Assembly (NCBI RefSeq): GCF_950097975.1
Contig: NZ_CATNHF010000001.1
Span: forward strand, 496,001-560,000
DNA: 64,000 nt
DNA from: Microbacterium sp. T2.11-28
GTDB lineage: Bacteria > Actinomycetota > Actinomycetes > Actinomycetales > Microbacteriaceae
Reading direction: 5' to 3'
Shown here: positions 45,017 to 57,822 of the stretch, one piece after another
How the letters are laid out: every line of letters starts with the position of its first letter
Position numbering within the stretch: position 1 is the first letter of the stretch
The notes under the pieces: model-generated
The model's input: only the letters and a program-made list of their open reading frames with translations
Databases searched by the model: none
What the model was told of the DNA's origin: nothing
Program-made: the position numbers and the translations under genes

Positions 45017-45055
45017 CCTCGTCGCCTCGCGGAAACACGACGAGACGACGAGGTC
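45015..45055. terminator. Convergent hairpin between CPBP and gcvP
   Basis: 10-base arms GACCTCGTCG and CGACGAGGTC with a 21-base loop, six bases before the gcvP stop. Likely bidirectional. Confidence 0.6.
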
Positions 45056-45061
45056 GGACGG

Positions 45062-47937
<2,876 letters not shown>

Positions 47938-47941
<4 letters not shown>

Positions 47942-48314
47942 GCCTCGCCGCCCGTGAGTGCGACGTAGGCGGCGCGGTCGAGCAGACCGTCGACGTCGGC
48001 GGGCGAGACCCGCAGGCGCACGAGCCACCCGGCGAACGCGTCGGCGTTCACGAGCGACGGGTCGGCCACGACGTCCTCGTTCACCTCGAGGACCTCACCG
48101 GTCAGCGGCGCGTAGAGCTCCCCCACCGACTTGGTGGACTCGATCTCGCCGCAGACCTCCCCCGCCGTCACGGCGGAGCCGACGGCCGGGAGGTCGACGT
48201 AGACGACGTCGCCGAGCTTGTCGGCCGCGTAGTCGGTGATGCCGACGGTCGCCACGTCGCCGTCCAGGGCGATCCACTCGTGCTCGTCGGTGTAGCTGAG
48301 GCTGTTCAGATCGG

Positions 48315-48318
<4 letters not shown>
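47938..48318 (-). CDS. gcvH: Glycine cleavage H-protein
   Basis: 126 residues; lipoyl attachment lysine in [15 protein letters not shown]-terminal [14 protein letters not shown] and [12 protein letters not shown] as expected. GTG overlaps the gcvT stop and has GGAGG upstream. Confidence 0.96.
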
Positions 48319-49454
<1,136 letters not shown>

Positions 49455-49506
49455 GAGTTCTCCCGGGCTCGGGCGGGCGGACACCGGGGACCCGGCGTCC
49501 GTGAAC

Positions 49507-49711
49507 TCCCCCTCTGTCATTGGCCTGAGAGTTTCACCGGCCGGCGCGCGGAGCACGATCGACGGTTTTCACCTTCGGCACGGACGCCGACGCGAGGTCG
49601 AAGCCCGTTTTCCAGAGCGGCCGGGACGCGAGCGGTACGCGGACCTGAGAGATTGGCGGGGAGGCTTGCTCCTTCGGTGCCCGGGCGGTGCCGCCCGGAG
49701 CTCTCCCGCAC
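49507..49711 (-). ncRNA. Tandem glycine riboswitch (gcvT element)
   Basis: Reading the minus strand: aptamer 1 begins GCGGGAGAGC, with CACCGAAGGAGCAA and AATCTCTCAGG; a linker follows; aptamer 2 contains GTGCCGAAGGTGAAA, GGTGAAACTCTCAGGC and ends ATGACAGAGGGGGA. These are the hallmark blocks of the two cooperative glycine aptamers. It sits in the 318-base gap between marP and gcvT, the longest gene-free stretch of the window, and should turn gcvTHP on with glycine. Expression platform probably lies between 49455 and 49507 near the ribosome site. Confidence 0.95.
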
Positions 49712-49743
49712 ACGTCATGCGGCCTGTCTTCAGTTGCACGGCC

Positions 49744-49749
49744 AGCATA
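49744..49749 (-). promoter_or_regulatory. Probable gcv promoter -10 TATGCT
   Basis: TATGCT would start transcription near 49737, about 26 bases before the first aptamer. No good -35 is recognised. Confidence 0.5.
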
Positions 49750-49772
49750 GCGCGGCCTGCGCGGCGGTCCGG

Positions 49773-50957
49773 TCAGGCGGTGCACCGTCCGGGCTCCACG
49801 GCCGGATCCGACGCCTCGCGGCCGTCGAGGGCCGGCCGCAGCTCCGTCGTCGTCATGGCGTATCCGCGCCCCTCTCCGTCGGCGCCGCGTGCGAAGACGA
49901 CGCCGACGACCCGGCCGTCGCCGTCGAGCAGCGGGCCCCCCGAGTTCCCCGGCCGCACATCGGCATCGAGCGCGTAGATGTCGCGGGGGGTGGTGGAGCG
50001 GTCGTAGATGTCGGGGACCGGCACCTCGGCGACCGACAGCACCGCGGCCGCCGTGCTCGTGAACGGACCGCCCAGCGGGTATCCCTGGACCGCGGCCCGC
50101 GTGCCCGGCGCCGCCGGGTCGGCGATCTCGAGCGGCGCCGCATCGAGGCCGGGGACGGCGATGAGGGCGAGGTCGTCGACGGGGTCGACGTAGATGAGCC
50201 GCCCCTCTTGCACGCGCCCGCCGGGCAGCTCCACCACGGGAGCGGACACCCCCGCCACGACATGGGCGTTGGTCACGACGATGCCGTCGGCGGCCACGAA
50301 CCCGGACCCCGTCATCGAGACGCCGCAGGCGTAGGCGGTGCCGCTGATGCGGGCCACCGAGGCGGAGGCCGCCTGCAGGTCGGGGTCGTCGAGCGCGATG
50401 GGCGGCTCGGTGGGCGCGACGACGGTGCCGATGACGTCGCCGAGCCGCGGCAGGGTGTCCGTCATCACCATCCCCCGCACCTGCGAGAGCGCGTCGTCCA
50501 GCGGCGCGGGGGTCAGCCGGTCGAGCACGTCCAGCACGCGGGAGGAGGCGACGGCGGGAGAGAGCACGGGGATGCCCGAGGACATCACCCCGGCCGCGAC
50601 CATCACGAGCACGAGCCCCGTCGCGACGGTGGCGACCACGCCGCCCAGGAAGCGCTCCACGCCGCGCAGGGGCGTGCGGTCGACGCCGCGGCGGATCAGC
50701 GCGCCGACACCGGCGCCCACGGCCGTGACGACGATCACGATGCCGATGACCAGAGCGGCGAGCGCGGCGCTTCGCCACATGCCGATCGGCACGATGGCCG
50801 AGACGGCGGGCGTCGCGAGCGGGACGAGCCACAGGGCGATGAACGCCCCGGCCACCATCCCGACGATGGTGCCGAGGCTCGCGAAGAACCCGCGGGCGAG
50901 ACCGGTCACGAAGGCGGCGAGCAGCGCGACCACGGCGACGATGTCGACGATGAGCAT
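49773..50957 (-). CDS. marP: MarP-like membrane serine protease with conserved disulfide
   Basis: 394 residues: four CvpA-type membrane helices (1-115) and a trypsin-like protease. Triad His232 (TNAHVV), Asp261 (DDLALI) and Ser339 (GNSGG). Cys211 and Cys392 match the disulfide of M. tuberculosis MarP (Rv3671c: His235, Asp264, Ser343, Cys214-Cys395) with offsets of 3-4. MarP keeps cytoplasmic pH in acid and oxidative stress by periplasmic proteolysis. ATG with AGGAGG. Divergent from nrtR. Confidence 0.92.
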   Translation of the reverse strand: MLIVDIVAVVALLAAFVTGLARGFFASLGTIVGMVAGAFIALWLVPLATPAVSAIVPIGMWRSAALAALVIGIVIVVTAVGAGVGALIRRGVDRTPLRGVERFLGGVVATVATGLVLVMVAAGVMSSGIPVLSPAVASSRVLDVLDRLTPAPLDDALSQVRGMVMTDTLPRLGDVIGTVVAPTEPPIALDDPDLQAASASVARISGTAYACGVSMTGSGFVAADGIVVTNAHVVAGVSAPVVELPGGRVQEGRLIYVDPVDDLALIAVPGLDAAPLEIADPAAPGTRAAVQGYPLGGPFTSTAAAVLSVAEVPVPDIYDRSTTPRDIYALDADVRPGNSGGPLLDGDGRVVGVVFARGADGEGRGYAMTTTELRPALDGREASDPAVEPGRCTA

Positions 50958-51045
50958 GGGGGTCCTCCTGACGGGCCACGCTACCGGCCCCGGGCTCGGC
51001 ATCCGCTGAATGCCCGGCGCGCGCCGTTTGCCTTCGGGTCGCAGG

Positions 51046-51075
51046 GACTATAAGATCGTTCCCGAGGTTATAGTC
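51046..51075. promoter_or_regulatory. 30-base palindrome over the nrtR promoter, predicted NrtR operator
   Basis: Arms GACTATAA (51046-51053) and TTATAGTC (51068-51075), 22 bases apart centre to centre, or about two helical turns. The left arm overlaps the -10 candidate TATAAG (51049-51054), so binding would block transcription. Confidence 0.65.
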
Positions 51076-51078
51076 ACC

Positions 51079-51774
51079 ATGACAAGAACAAGCGCATCAC
51101 CCGCCGACGACACGATCCGCGTCGCGGTGTCGACCGTCATCTTCAGCCTGCGGCGGCACCCGGACGAGGATCGCGCGCGCGTCGTGCTGCCCCTGGTCAA
51201 GCGCACCCGCGACCCGCACGAAGGGCAGTGGGCGCTTCCCGGCGGGTGGCTCGGGACCGACGAGAACCTCGAGGCGGCCGCCTCGCGGACGCTCGCCGAG
51301 ACGACCACCCTGGCCCCGAGCTACCTCGAGCAGCTCTACGCGTTCGGCGACGTGGACCGCTCCCCCTCGCGCGTCGTGTCCATCGTGTACTGGGCCCTCG
51401 TGCGCGAGGACGTCTCGCTGAGCTCGGAGCAGCACAACGTGGCGTGGTTCGACGCGGGAGCGCTGCCCTCGCTCGCCTTCGACCACGACCACATCGTCGA
51501 CTACGCCCTCTGGCGGCTGCGCAACAAGGTCGGCTACAGCCGCATCGCCCACGGCCTCCTCCCCGCCGAGTTCACGCTCGCCGAGCTCCGCGAGGTGTAC
51601 GAGGCGATCCTCGGGCGTCGCCTGGATCCCGCCAACTTCCGCCGTCAGGTCGAGAACTCCGACACCCTCATCCCCACCGACGACTTCCGCACGGGCAGCC
51701 ACCGCCCCGCGCGGCTCTACCGCTACAACCACGACGTCGAGCTGGCCGACCGCGGCCCACTCCCCCAGCACTGA
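51079..51774 (+). CDS. nrtR: Nudix-related transcriptional regulator NrtR
   Basis: 231 residues: an N-terminal Nudix-like domain that senses ADP-ribose-type ligands (LVKRTRDPHEGQWALPGGWLG) with a degenerate Nudix box, then a winged helix (GLLPAEFTLAELREVYEAILGRRLDPANFRRQVE). Known NrtR proteins repress NAD-synthesis genes; here nadABC-nadS follow 16 bases downstream, which settles the assignment. ATG taken as start; there is a weak GAGG 11 bases upstream. Confidence 0.92.
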   Translation: MTRTSASPADDTIRVAVSTVIFSLRRHPDEDRARVVLPLVKRTRDPHEGQWALPGGWLGTDENLEAAASRTLAETTTLAPSYLEQLYAFGDVDRSPSRVVSIVYWALVREDVSLSSEQHNVAWFDAGALPSLAFDHDHIVDYALWRLRNKVGYSRIAHGLLPAEFTLAELREVYEAILGRRLDPANFRRQVENSDTLIPTDDFRTGSHRPARLYRYNHDVELADRGPLPQH

Positions 51775-51790
51775 CTGCGAAGGACAGATC

Positions 51791-53119
51791 ATGGCAGCCT
51801 CGATCCTCACCCTCTCCCCGCGGCCCGAACAGCCGCTCCCGAAGGACCCCAGCGTCGACCACGAGATCCAGGCGATCGTCTCGGGCCGGATCGTCGCGGA
51901 GACCTGCAACACCGACCTGGCCGCCGCACCGTGGACGTTCGACACGCGCCCTGGGTACGGACCGGGCTCGTCGATGGGAGATGTCATCCCGACCGGCTCC
52001 CCGCGGCAGGGCGAGCTGCCCGAGGAGTACCGCACCGCCTCCGAGTCCGAGCTCGCCGACCGCATCCGCGCCGCCAAGGCGACCCTCGGCGACCGCGTCG
52101 TCATCCTCGGGCACTTCTATCAGCGCGAGGAGGTCGTGACCCACGCGGACTACGTCGGCGACTCCTTCCAGCTCGCCAACGCCGCCCTGGCGCACCCCGA
52201 GGCGGAGGCGATCGTCTTCTGCGGCGTGCACTTCATGGCCGAGACCGCCGACCTGCTGTCGCGGCCCGAGCAGGCCGTGATCCTGCCGAACCTGGCGGCC
52301 GGCTGCTCCATGGCCGACATGGCGGACATCGACCAGGTCGAGGAGTGCTGGGAGCAGCTCGCCGACGTCTACGGCGACCTCGACGTCCCCGACGCCGAGG
52401 GGCTCCTGCCGGTGATCCCGGTGACGTACATGAACTCGTCCGCGGCCATCAAGGGCTTCGTCGGCCGTCACCACGGGATCGTCTGCACGTCCTCGAACGC
52501 GCGCACCGTGCTGGAGTGGGCCTTCGCCCGTGGACGGCGCGTGCTCTTCTTCCCCGATCAGCATCTCGGCCGCAACACCGCCAAGGCGATGGGCGTGCCC
52601 CTCGAGCAGATGCCCATGTGGAACCCCCGCCGCCCGCTGGGCGGTTCCACCGAGGCGCAGCTCGACGACGCGCGCGTCATCCTCTGGCACGGGTTCTGCT
52701 CCGTGCACCGGCGGTTCACCGTCGACCAGATCGCGGCGGCGCGCGCCGAGCACCCCGATGTGCGCGTCATCGTCCACCCGGAGTGCCCCATGGACGTCGT
52801 GGACGCCGCCGACGCGGCCGGGTCGACGGACTTCATCCGCAAGGCCATCCAGGCCGCGACCGAACCGACGACCTTCGCGATCGGCACCGAGATCAACCTG
52901 GTGCAGCGGCTGGCCGCCGAGCACCCTCAGCACGAGATCTTCTGCCTCGACCCGGTCGTCTGCCCGTGCTCGACGATGTATCGCATCCACCCCGGCTACC
53001 TCGCCTGGGTGCTCGAGGGCCTCGTCGCCGGCGAGGTGCGCAACCGCATCTCGGTGACCGACGACGTCGCCGAACCGGCGCGGGTCGCGCTGGAGCGCAT
53101 GCTGGCGGCGAAGCCGTGA
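51791..53119 (+). CDS. nadA: Quinolinate synthase
   Basis: Condenses iminoaspartate with dihydroxyacetone phosphate to quinolinate using a 4Fe-4S cluster. 442 residues; GHFYQREEV, FCGVHFMAET, YMNSSAAIKGF and DPVVCPCSTMYRI carry the substrate and cluster residues. The first 60 residues are an extra arm. In the nrtR operon; its cluster is presumably built by NadS downstream. Confidence 0.95.
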   Translation: MAASILTLSPRPEQPLPKDPSVDHEIQAIVSGRIVAETCNTDLAAAPWTFDTRPGYGPGSSMGDVIPTGSPRQGELPEEYRTASESELADRIRAAKATLGDRVVILGHFYQREEVVTHADYVGDSFQLANAALAHPEAEAIVFCGVHFMAETADLLSRPEQAVILPNLAAGCSMADMADIDQVEECWEQLADVYGDLDVPDAEGLLPVIPVTYMNSSAAIKGFVGRHHGIVCTSSNARTVLEWAFARGRRVLFFPDQHLGRNTAKAMGVPLEQMPMWNPRRPLGGSTEAQLDDARVILWHGFCSVHRRFTVDQIAAARAEHPDVRVIVHPECPMDVVDAADAAGSTDFIRKAIQAATEPTTFAIGTEINLVQRLAAEHPQHEIFCLDPVVCPCSTMYRIHPGYLAWVLEGLVAGEVRNRISVTDDVAEPARVALERMLAAKP

Positions 53120-54759
53120 GCAGCCGCGCACCGGCGGTCGACGTCGTCGTGGTCGGCTCGGGCATCGCGGGGCTGACCGCTGCCCTTCACGCCCACGCCG
53201 ACGGGTGCCGGGTCACGGTGGTGACCAAGGGCGCGCTGAGCGACTCCAACACGCGCTACGCACAGGGCGGGATCGCCGGAGTGACGTCGGCCGACGACAG
53301 CGTCGCCGACCATGCGCGCGACACGCTCGTGGCGGGGGCGGGACTCGCCGACGCCGCCGCGGTGGACGTGCTCGTCTCCGAGGGCCCCGCCCGTCTCGCG
53401 GAGCTGATCGAGCGGGGCCTCGCGTTCGACCGGACCGCGGACGGCGCGCTGGTGCGAGGTCTCGAGGCGGCGCACTCCGCACCGCGGATCCTGCACGCCG
53501 GCGGGGACGCGACGGGCGCGGCCATCGAGGAGGCCCTGGTCGCCGCCCTCCGTCGCGCGTCCCGCGACGGCCGCCTGCAGATCCTGGAGCACGCCTTCCT
53601 CCTCGACCTCGCGCGGGAGCACGATGCGATCCGCGGCGTCGAGGTGCTCGTGGACGGTGACCGCCGGGTGCTCCCCGCCCGGGCGGTCGTCCTGGCCACC
53701 GGCGGTGCGGGCCAGCTGTACGCCCACACGACCAACCCCGCCGTCGCCACCGGCGACGGGATCGCCGCCGCGCTGCGGGCCGGCGTCGCGGTGAGCGACC
53801 TCGAGTTCGTGCAGTTCCATCCGACCGTGCTTCCGTCGGCGGCCGGTCACGGGGCGTTCCTCGTGTCCGAGGCGGTGCGGGGCGAAGGGGCGGTGCTCCG
53901 TGACGCCCACGGCAGCCGGTTCATGCTCGACGTCCACCCCGACGCGGAGCTGGCTCCCCGCGACGTGGTGGCGCGCGCGATCGCCGAGACCATGTCGGCG
54001 CAGGGCGGGCGGCCCGTCGTGCTCGACGCGACCGGTCTCCGCGACTCCGATGCCGAGACCGCCTCCTTCCTCGCACGACGGTTCCCGACGATCGACGCCG
54101 CGATGCGCGCGCGGGGTCTGGACTGGGCGCGCGTCCCGGTCCCGGTCACGCCGGCGGCGCACTACCTGATGGGCGGCATCGACACCGATCTGCACGGGCG
54201 CACGAGCCTGCGCGGTCTCTACGCGGTGGGCGAGACCGCGCGCACCGGCGTGCACGGCGCGAACCGGCTGGCGTCGAACTCGCTGCTGGAGGGCGTCGTG
54301 TTCGGCGCACGGGCCGGCGACGCGCTCCGTGCCGACATCGCGTCCGGGGCGTGGCCCGCCGGCGGCGGGACGTCCGACGCGACCCCCCTCGCAGAGGTGG
54401 ACGCGTCGGCGCCGGCGTTCGACCGGCGAGCGCTGCAGGAGCTGCTGTGGCGTGACGCGGGGCTGGTGCGCGACGCCGACGGGCTCCGCCGCGCGGCGTC
54501 CGTTCTGGCGGGCTGGACCGCGCAGCAGCGGGAACCCCGGACCGTCGCCGAGTGCGAGGACCGGAATCTCCTCCTGGTCGCTCAGCATCTCGTGGCGGCC
54601 GCGCTGGCGCGGCGTGGGTCTGTCGGTGCGCACTTCCGCTCCGACGCACCGTCGAGCCGAGCGTCCGCACCCCGCGGCGCCGATCGCGACACCCGGCAGC
54701 AGAGCCGCCGCAGTGCGCCGCGACGTGCACCCGAGCCCGCTCGAAAGGTCCCCGCCTGA
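53116..54759 (+). CDS. nadB: L-aspartate oxidase
   Basis: FAD enzyme making iminoaspartate for NadA. 547 residues: VVGSGIAGLTAAL FAD motif, RYAQGGIAG, EFVQFHPT, GEGAVLRDAHG, GLYAVGETARTGVHGANRLASNSLLE and a C-terminal helical domain, with a basic tail. GTG overlaps the nadA stop (GTGA). Confidence 0.95.
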   Translation: MSSRAPAVDVVVVGSGIAGLTAALHAHADGCRVTVVTKGALSDSNTRYAQGGIAGVTSADDSVADHARDTLVAGAGLADAAAVDVLVSEGPARLAELIERGLAFDRTADGALVRGLEAAHSAPRILHAGGDATGAAIEEALVAALRRASRDGRLQILEHAFLLDLAREHDAIRGVEVLVDGDRRVLPARAVVLATGGAGQLYAHTTNPAVATGDGIAAALRAGVAVSDLEFVQFHPTVLPSAAGHGAFLVSEAVRGEGAVLRDAHGSRFMLDVHPDAELAPRDVVARAIAETMSAQGGRPVVLDATGLRDSDAETASFLARRFPTIDAAMRARGLDWARVPVPVTPAAHYLMGGIDTDLHGRTSLRGLYAVGETARTGVHGANRLASNSLLEGVVFGARAGDALRADIASGAWPAGGGTSDATPLAEVDASAPAFDRRALQELLWRDAGLVRDADGLRRAASVLAGWTAQQREPRTVAECEDRNLLLVAQHLVAAALARRGSVGAHFRSDAPSSRASAPRGADRDTRQQSRRSAPRRAPEPARKVPA

Positions 54760-55637
54760 TGCTGACGCCCGCACACATCGATCGCATCGTCGCTGCGGCC
54801 CTCGAGGAGGACGCACCCTGGGGCGACCTCACCAGCGAGTACCTCATCCCGGCAGAGGCGACCGCGCGGGCCGATCTCGTCGCGCGGGAGCCGGGGGTGT
54901 TCAGCGGCGGCGCGGTCTTCGCGGCCGCCTTCCGCCTCACCGATCCCCGCATCGAGGTCGAGCTGCTCGTCGACGACGGCGCCGTCTTCGCCGCCGGCGA
55001 CGCCCTGGCGACGGTCGCCGGACCCGCGCGCGGCGTGCTCACCGCGGAGCGCATCGGCCTGAACTTCGCACAGCGGATGAGCGGCATCGCCACCCTGACG
55101 CGCCGCTACGTCGACGAGGTCTCCCACACCGGCGCGCGCATCGCGGACACCCGCAAGACCACTCCCGGCCTCCGTGCGTTCGAGCGCCACGCCGTCCGCA
55201 GCGGCGGCGGGCACAACCACCGCTTCTCGCTCTCGGACGCCGTGATGGCGAAGGACAACCATCTCGCGGTCCTCACGGCGACCGGCCCCGACGGATCCGT
55301 CTCGATCACGGATGCGCTGCGCGCGGCCGTCGCGCGGCTGCCGCACACGGTGCACCTCGAGGTGGAGGTCGACCGGCTGGACCAGATCGACCCCGTGCTC
55401 GCCGCCGGACCCGGGACGATCATGCTCGACAACTTCTCCCTCGACGACCTGCGCACCGGCGTCGCGCGCGTCGCCGGCCGCGCCACCGTCGAGGCGTCGG
55501 GCGGTGTCTCGCTGGAGGGCGTCCGCGCCATCGCCGAGACGGGGGTCGACGTCATCTCGGTCGGCGCGCTCACCCACTCGGCGCCCGCGCTGGACCTCGG
55601 CCTGGACGTGCGGGTGACCGTGCCGGACGGCGACTGA
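54759..55637 (+). CDS. nadC: Nicotinate-nucleotide pyrophosphorylase (carboxylating)
   Basis: Converts quinolinate and PRPP to nicotinate mononucleotide. 292 residues: EDAPWGDLTSEYL, RIGLNFAQRMSGIAT, DTRKTTPGLR, HNHRFSLSDAVMAKDNH, EASGGV. ATG overlaps the nadB stop (TGATG) and has GAAAGG upstream. Confidence 0.96.
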   Translation: MLTPAHIDRIVAAALEEDAPWGDLTSEYLIPAEATARADLVAREPGVFSGGAVFAAAFRLTDPRIEVELLVDDGAVFAAGDALATVAGPARGVLTAERIGLNFAQRMSGIATLTRRYVDEVSHTGARIADTRKTTPGLRAFERHAVRSGGGHNHRFSLSDAVMAKDNHLAVLTATGPDGSVSITDALRAAVARLPHTVHLEVEVDRLDQIDPVLAAGPGTIMLDNFSLDDLRTGVARVAGRATVEASGGVSLEGVRAIAETGVDVISVGALTHSAPALDLGLDVRVTVPDGD

Positions 55638-55638
55638 C

Positions 55639-56796
55639 GTGCTCTACCTCGATCATGCGGCGACCGCCCCCGTGCGCCCCGAGGTGCTCGAGGCGATGCT
55701 CCCCTACCTGCGCGACCGGTTCGGGAACCCGTCGAGCCATCACACGGTCGGCGAGGCGGCCGCGCATGCCCTCGACGACGCGCGGCGGCGGGTCGCCTCG
55801 GTGCTCGCGATGCGTCCGGGCGACGTCGTGTTCACCTCGGGCGGCACCGAGGCGAACAACCTCGCTCTGAAGGGGCTCTCCATCGGGGCGTCGCAGCGCT
55901 CGGGCACGCCGGTGCACCTGGTCACCACGGCGATCGAGCACGAGTCGATCCTCGCCGCCTGCGAGTACCTGGAGCGCGTGCACCGGTTCGCCGTGACGCG
56001 ACTGCCGGTGTCCTCGACGGGGCGGATCGATGCCGACCACCTCCGCGACGCGCTGCACACGCGGCCGGGCGGCGCGCCGACGGCGCTGGTGAGCGTCGGC
56101 TACGCGAACAACGAGGTGGGGACCGTGCAGGACGTGGCGGGCCTGGCAGCGGTCTGCCGCGAGGCCCGGGTGCCGCTGCACCTCGACGCCGTGCAGGCCG
56201 CCGGCTGGCTGCCCCTGGCCGGCACCGGCGCCGACGCCCTGTCGATCGCCGGCCACAAGATCGGCGCTGCCCCCGGAGTCGGCGTGCTGGCCGTGCGCGG
56301 CCGGCTTCCCCTGGAGCCGCTGCTGCACGGCGGCGGACAGGAGCGCGAGCGACGCAGCGGGACGGAGAACGTCGCCGGCGCCGTGGGGTTCGCGGTCGCG
56401 CTGGAGCGCGCCGAGGCCGAGCGCGTCGACACGGCCGCGCGCACCGCGGCGCGACGCGACGCGTTCATCGCCCGCGTGCTGTCGCTCGTGCCCTCCGCAC
56501 GCCTCACCGGCGACCCGGTGGAACGACTCCCGGGCACCGCGAGCTTCACCTTCGCGGGCGTCTTCGGCGAAGCGGTGCTCCTGGAGCTCGAACGGCGCGG
56601 CATCGTGTCCTCGAGCGGCTCCGCGTGCGCGGCGGGCAGCGACGAGCCCTCGCACGTGCTGCTCGCCCTCGGCATCGCTCCCGAGGTCGCCCAGACCGCG
56701 GTGCGCTTCACCTTCGGCCACGGCGGCGACCTCGACCTCCTGCCCGTCGCCGACGCGGTCGCCGACGCCGTCGCGGCGGTACGATCGGGCGGGTGA
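55639..56796 (+). CDS. nadS: Cysteine desulfurase of the NAD operon (NadS-type)
   Basis: 385 residues, PLP enzyme of the NifS/IscS class: MLYLDHAATAPVRPEVLEAM, SGGTEANNLAL, EHESIL, PLP lysine in SIAGHKIGAAPG, and the catalytic Cys loop SSGSACAAGSDEPSHVL. Placement right after nadC supports a role in building the NadA cluster. GTG start one base after nadC. Confidence 0.92.
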   Translation: MLYLDHAATAPVRPEVLEAMLPYLRDRFGNPSSHHTVGEAAAHALDDARRRVASVLAMRPGDVVFTSGGTEANNLALKGLSIGASQRSGTPVHLVTTAIEHESILAACEYLERVHRFAVTRLPVSSTGRIDADHLRDALHTRPGGAPTALVSVGYANNEVGTVQDVAGLAAVCREARVPLHLDAVQAAGWLPLAGTGADALSIAGHKIGAAPGVGVLAVRGRLPLEPLLHGGGQERERRSGTENVAGAVGFAVALERAEAERVDTAARTAARRDAFIARVLSLVPSARLTGDPVERLPGTASFTFAGVFGEAVLLELERRGIVSSSGSACAAGSDEPSHVLLALGIAPEVAQTAVRFTFGHGGDLDLLPVADAVADAVAAVRSGG

Positions 56797-57767
56797 GCCT
56801 GCCCGCCGTCACCGTCATCGTCCCCGGCCGCGACGTCGCCGCCTACGCCGCCCAGGCCCTCGACTCGCTCCGCGCGCAGACGTTCCCCGACTGGCGCGCG
56901 ATCCTCGTCGACGACGGCTCGACCGATGCCACGACGACGATCTTCGAGGCGGCCGCGGCCGGCGACTCACGATTCACCGTGATCCGTCACGAGGCCCCGC
57001 GAGGGCTGGGGGCCGCCCGCAACGCCGCCCTCGACCTCGTCGACACGCCGTTCGTCGGCTTCCTCGACGCCGACGACGAGCTCACCCCCTCGGCGCTGGA
57101 GCGACTCGTGGGGACACTGTCGGCCTCGGGCAGCGATCTGGTGGTCGGCGCGTACGTGCGCCTGCGTCCGGAGACGGGACCGGGCGACACGGTCGTCTAC
57201 TCCCCGGGAGTCGTGCAGCCCTGGGTGGCCGCGGCCACCGACCCCGCCCGCCGGGGCACGACGCTGGCCGCCCACCCGGAGGTGTCGGGGAACATCGTCG
57301 CCTGGTCGAAGGTGAGCCGGGTCGAGTTCTGGCGCCGTCACGGAATCCGCTTCCCGGAGGGGAAGCTCTACGAGGACCAGATCGTCGCCCAGCGGATGTA
57401 CACCCTCGCGCGCGCGATCGACGTCGTCCCCGATGTCGTCGTGCTGTGGCGGGAGCGCGCGGACGGTTCGTCGATCACCCAGCACAAGGACGCGGTCGCC
57501 GTGCTCCTGGACTACCTCGATGCGCTCCGCGGCGGACTCGCGGTGCTCGATGCGGCCTCGCAGGACGCGGCGGCGCGCGCGCGGGTGCGCCTGATCCTCG
57601 ATATGGACACCCCGCCGCTGATCCGGATCGCGCAGGACCACCCCGACGACGCCTACCGCCGCGCACTCGGGGCGTTCGTCCGCGACCTCGCCGGCCGGGC
57701 CGAGGAGGCCGGCCTCGTCCTCGATCCTGCCGCCGCCCCGCTGCTGGCCGCCGCGCGCCTGTGGTGA
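56793..57767 (+). CDS. Family 2 glycosyltransferase
   Basis: 324 residues: GT-A fold, VTVIVPGRDVAAYAAQALDSL, DDGSTDAT, GLGAARNAAL, FLDADDEL (DxD motif) and a C-terminal region with FPEGKLYEDQIVAQRMY. Probably transfers a sugar to a cell-wall or polyol-phosphate acceptor; acceptor unknown. GTG overlaps the nadS stop (GTGA), so it is cotranscribed with NAD synthesis although unrelated in function. Converges with the ABC exporter gene. Confidence 0.9.
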   Translation: MSLPAVTVIVPGRDVAAYAAQALDSLRAQTFPDWRAILVDDGSTDATTTIFEAAAAGDSRFTVIRHEAPRGLGAARNAALDLVDTPFVGFLDADDELTPSALERLVGTLSASGSDLVVGAYVRLRPETGPGDTVVYSPGVVQPWVAAATDPARRGTTLAAHPEVSGNIVAWSKVSRVEFWRRHGIRFPEGKLYEDQIVAQRMYTLARAIDVVPDVVVLWRERADGSSITQHKDAVAVLLDYLDALRGGLAVLDAASQDAAARARVRLILDMDTPPLIRIAQDHPDDAYRRALGAFVRDLAGRAEEAGLVLDPAAAPLLAAARLW

Positions 57768-57822
57768 GCCCTCGGTCGGGCATCCAGACGGCCGGCGGAG
57801 AGGGCGCGGCCTGCTTCCCTCG

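Noticed and set aside
49455..49556. Upstream in-frame start for gcvT
   Set aside because: The region belongs to the second glycine aptamer.
57768..57822. Terminator hairpin between the GT2 and exporter genes
   Set aside because: Only a six-base GCCCTC/GAGGGC pairing across a long loop; not convincing.
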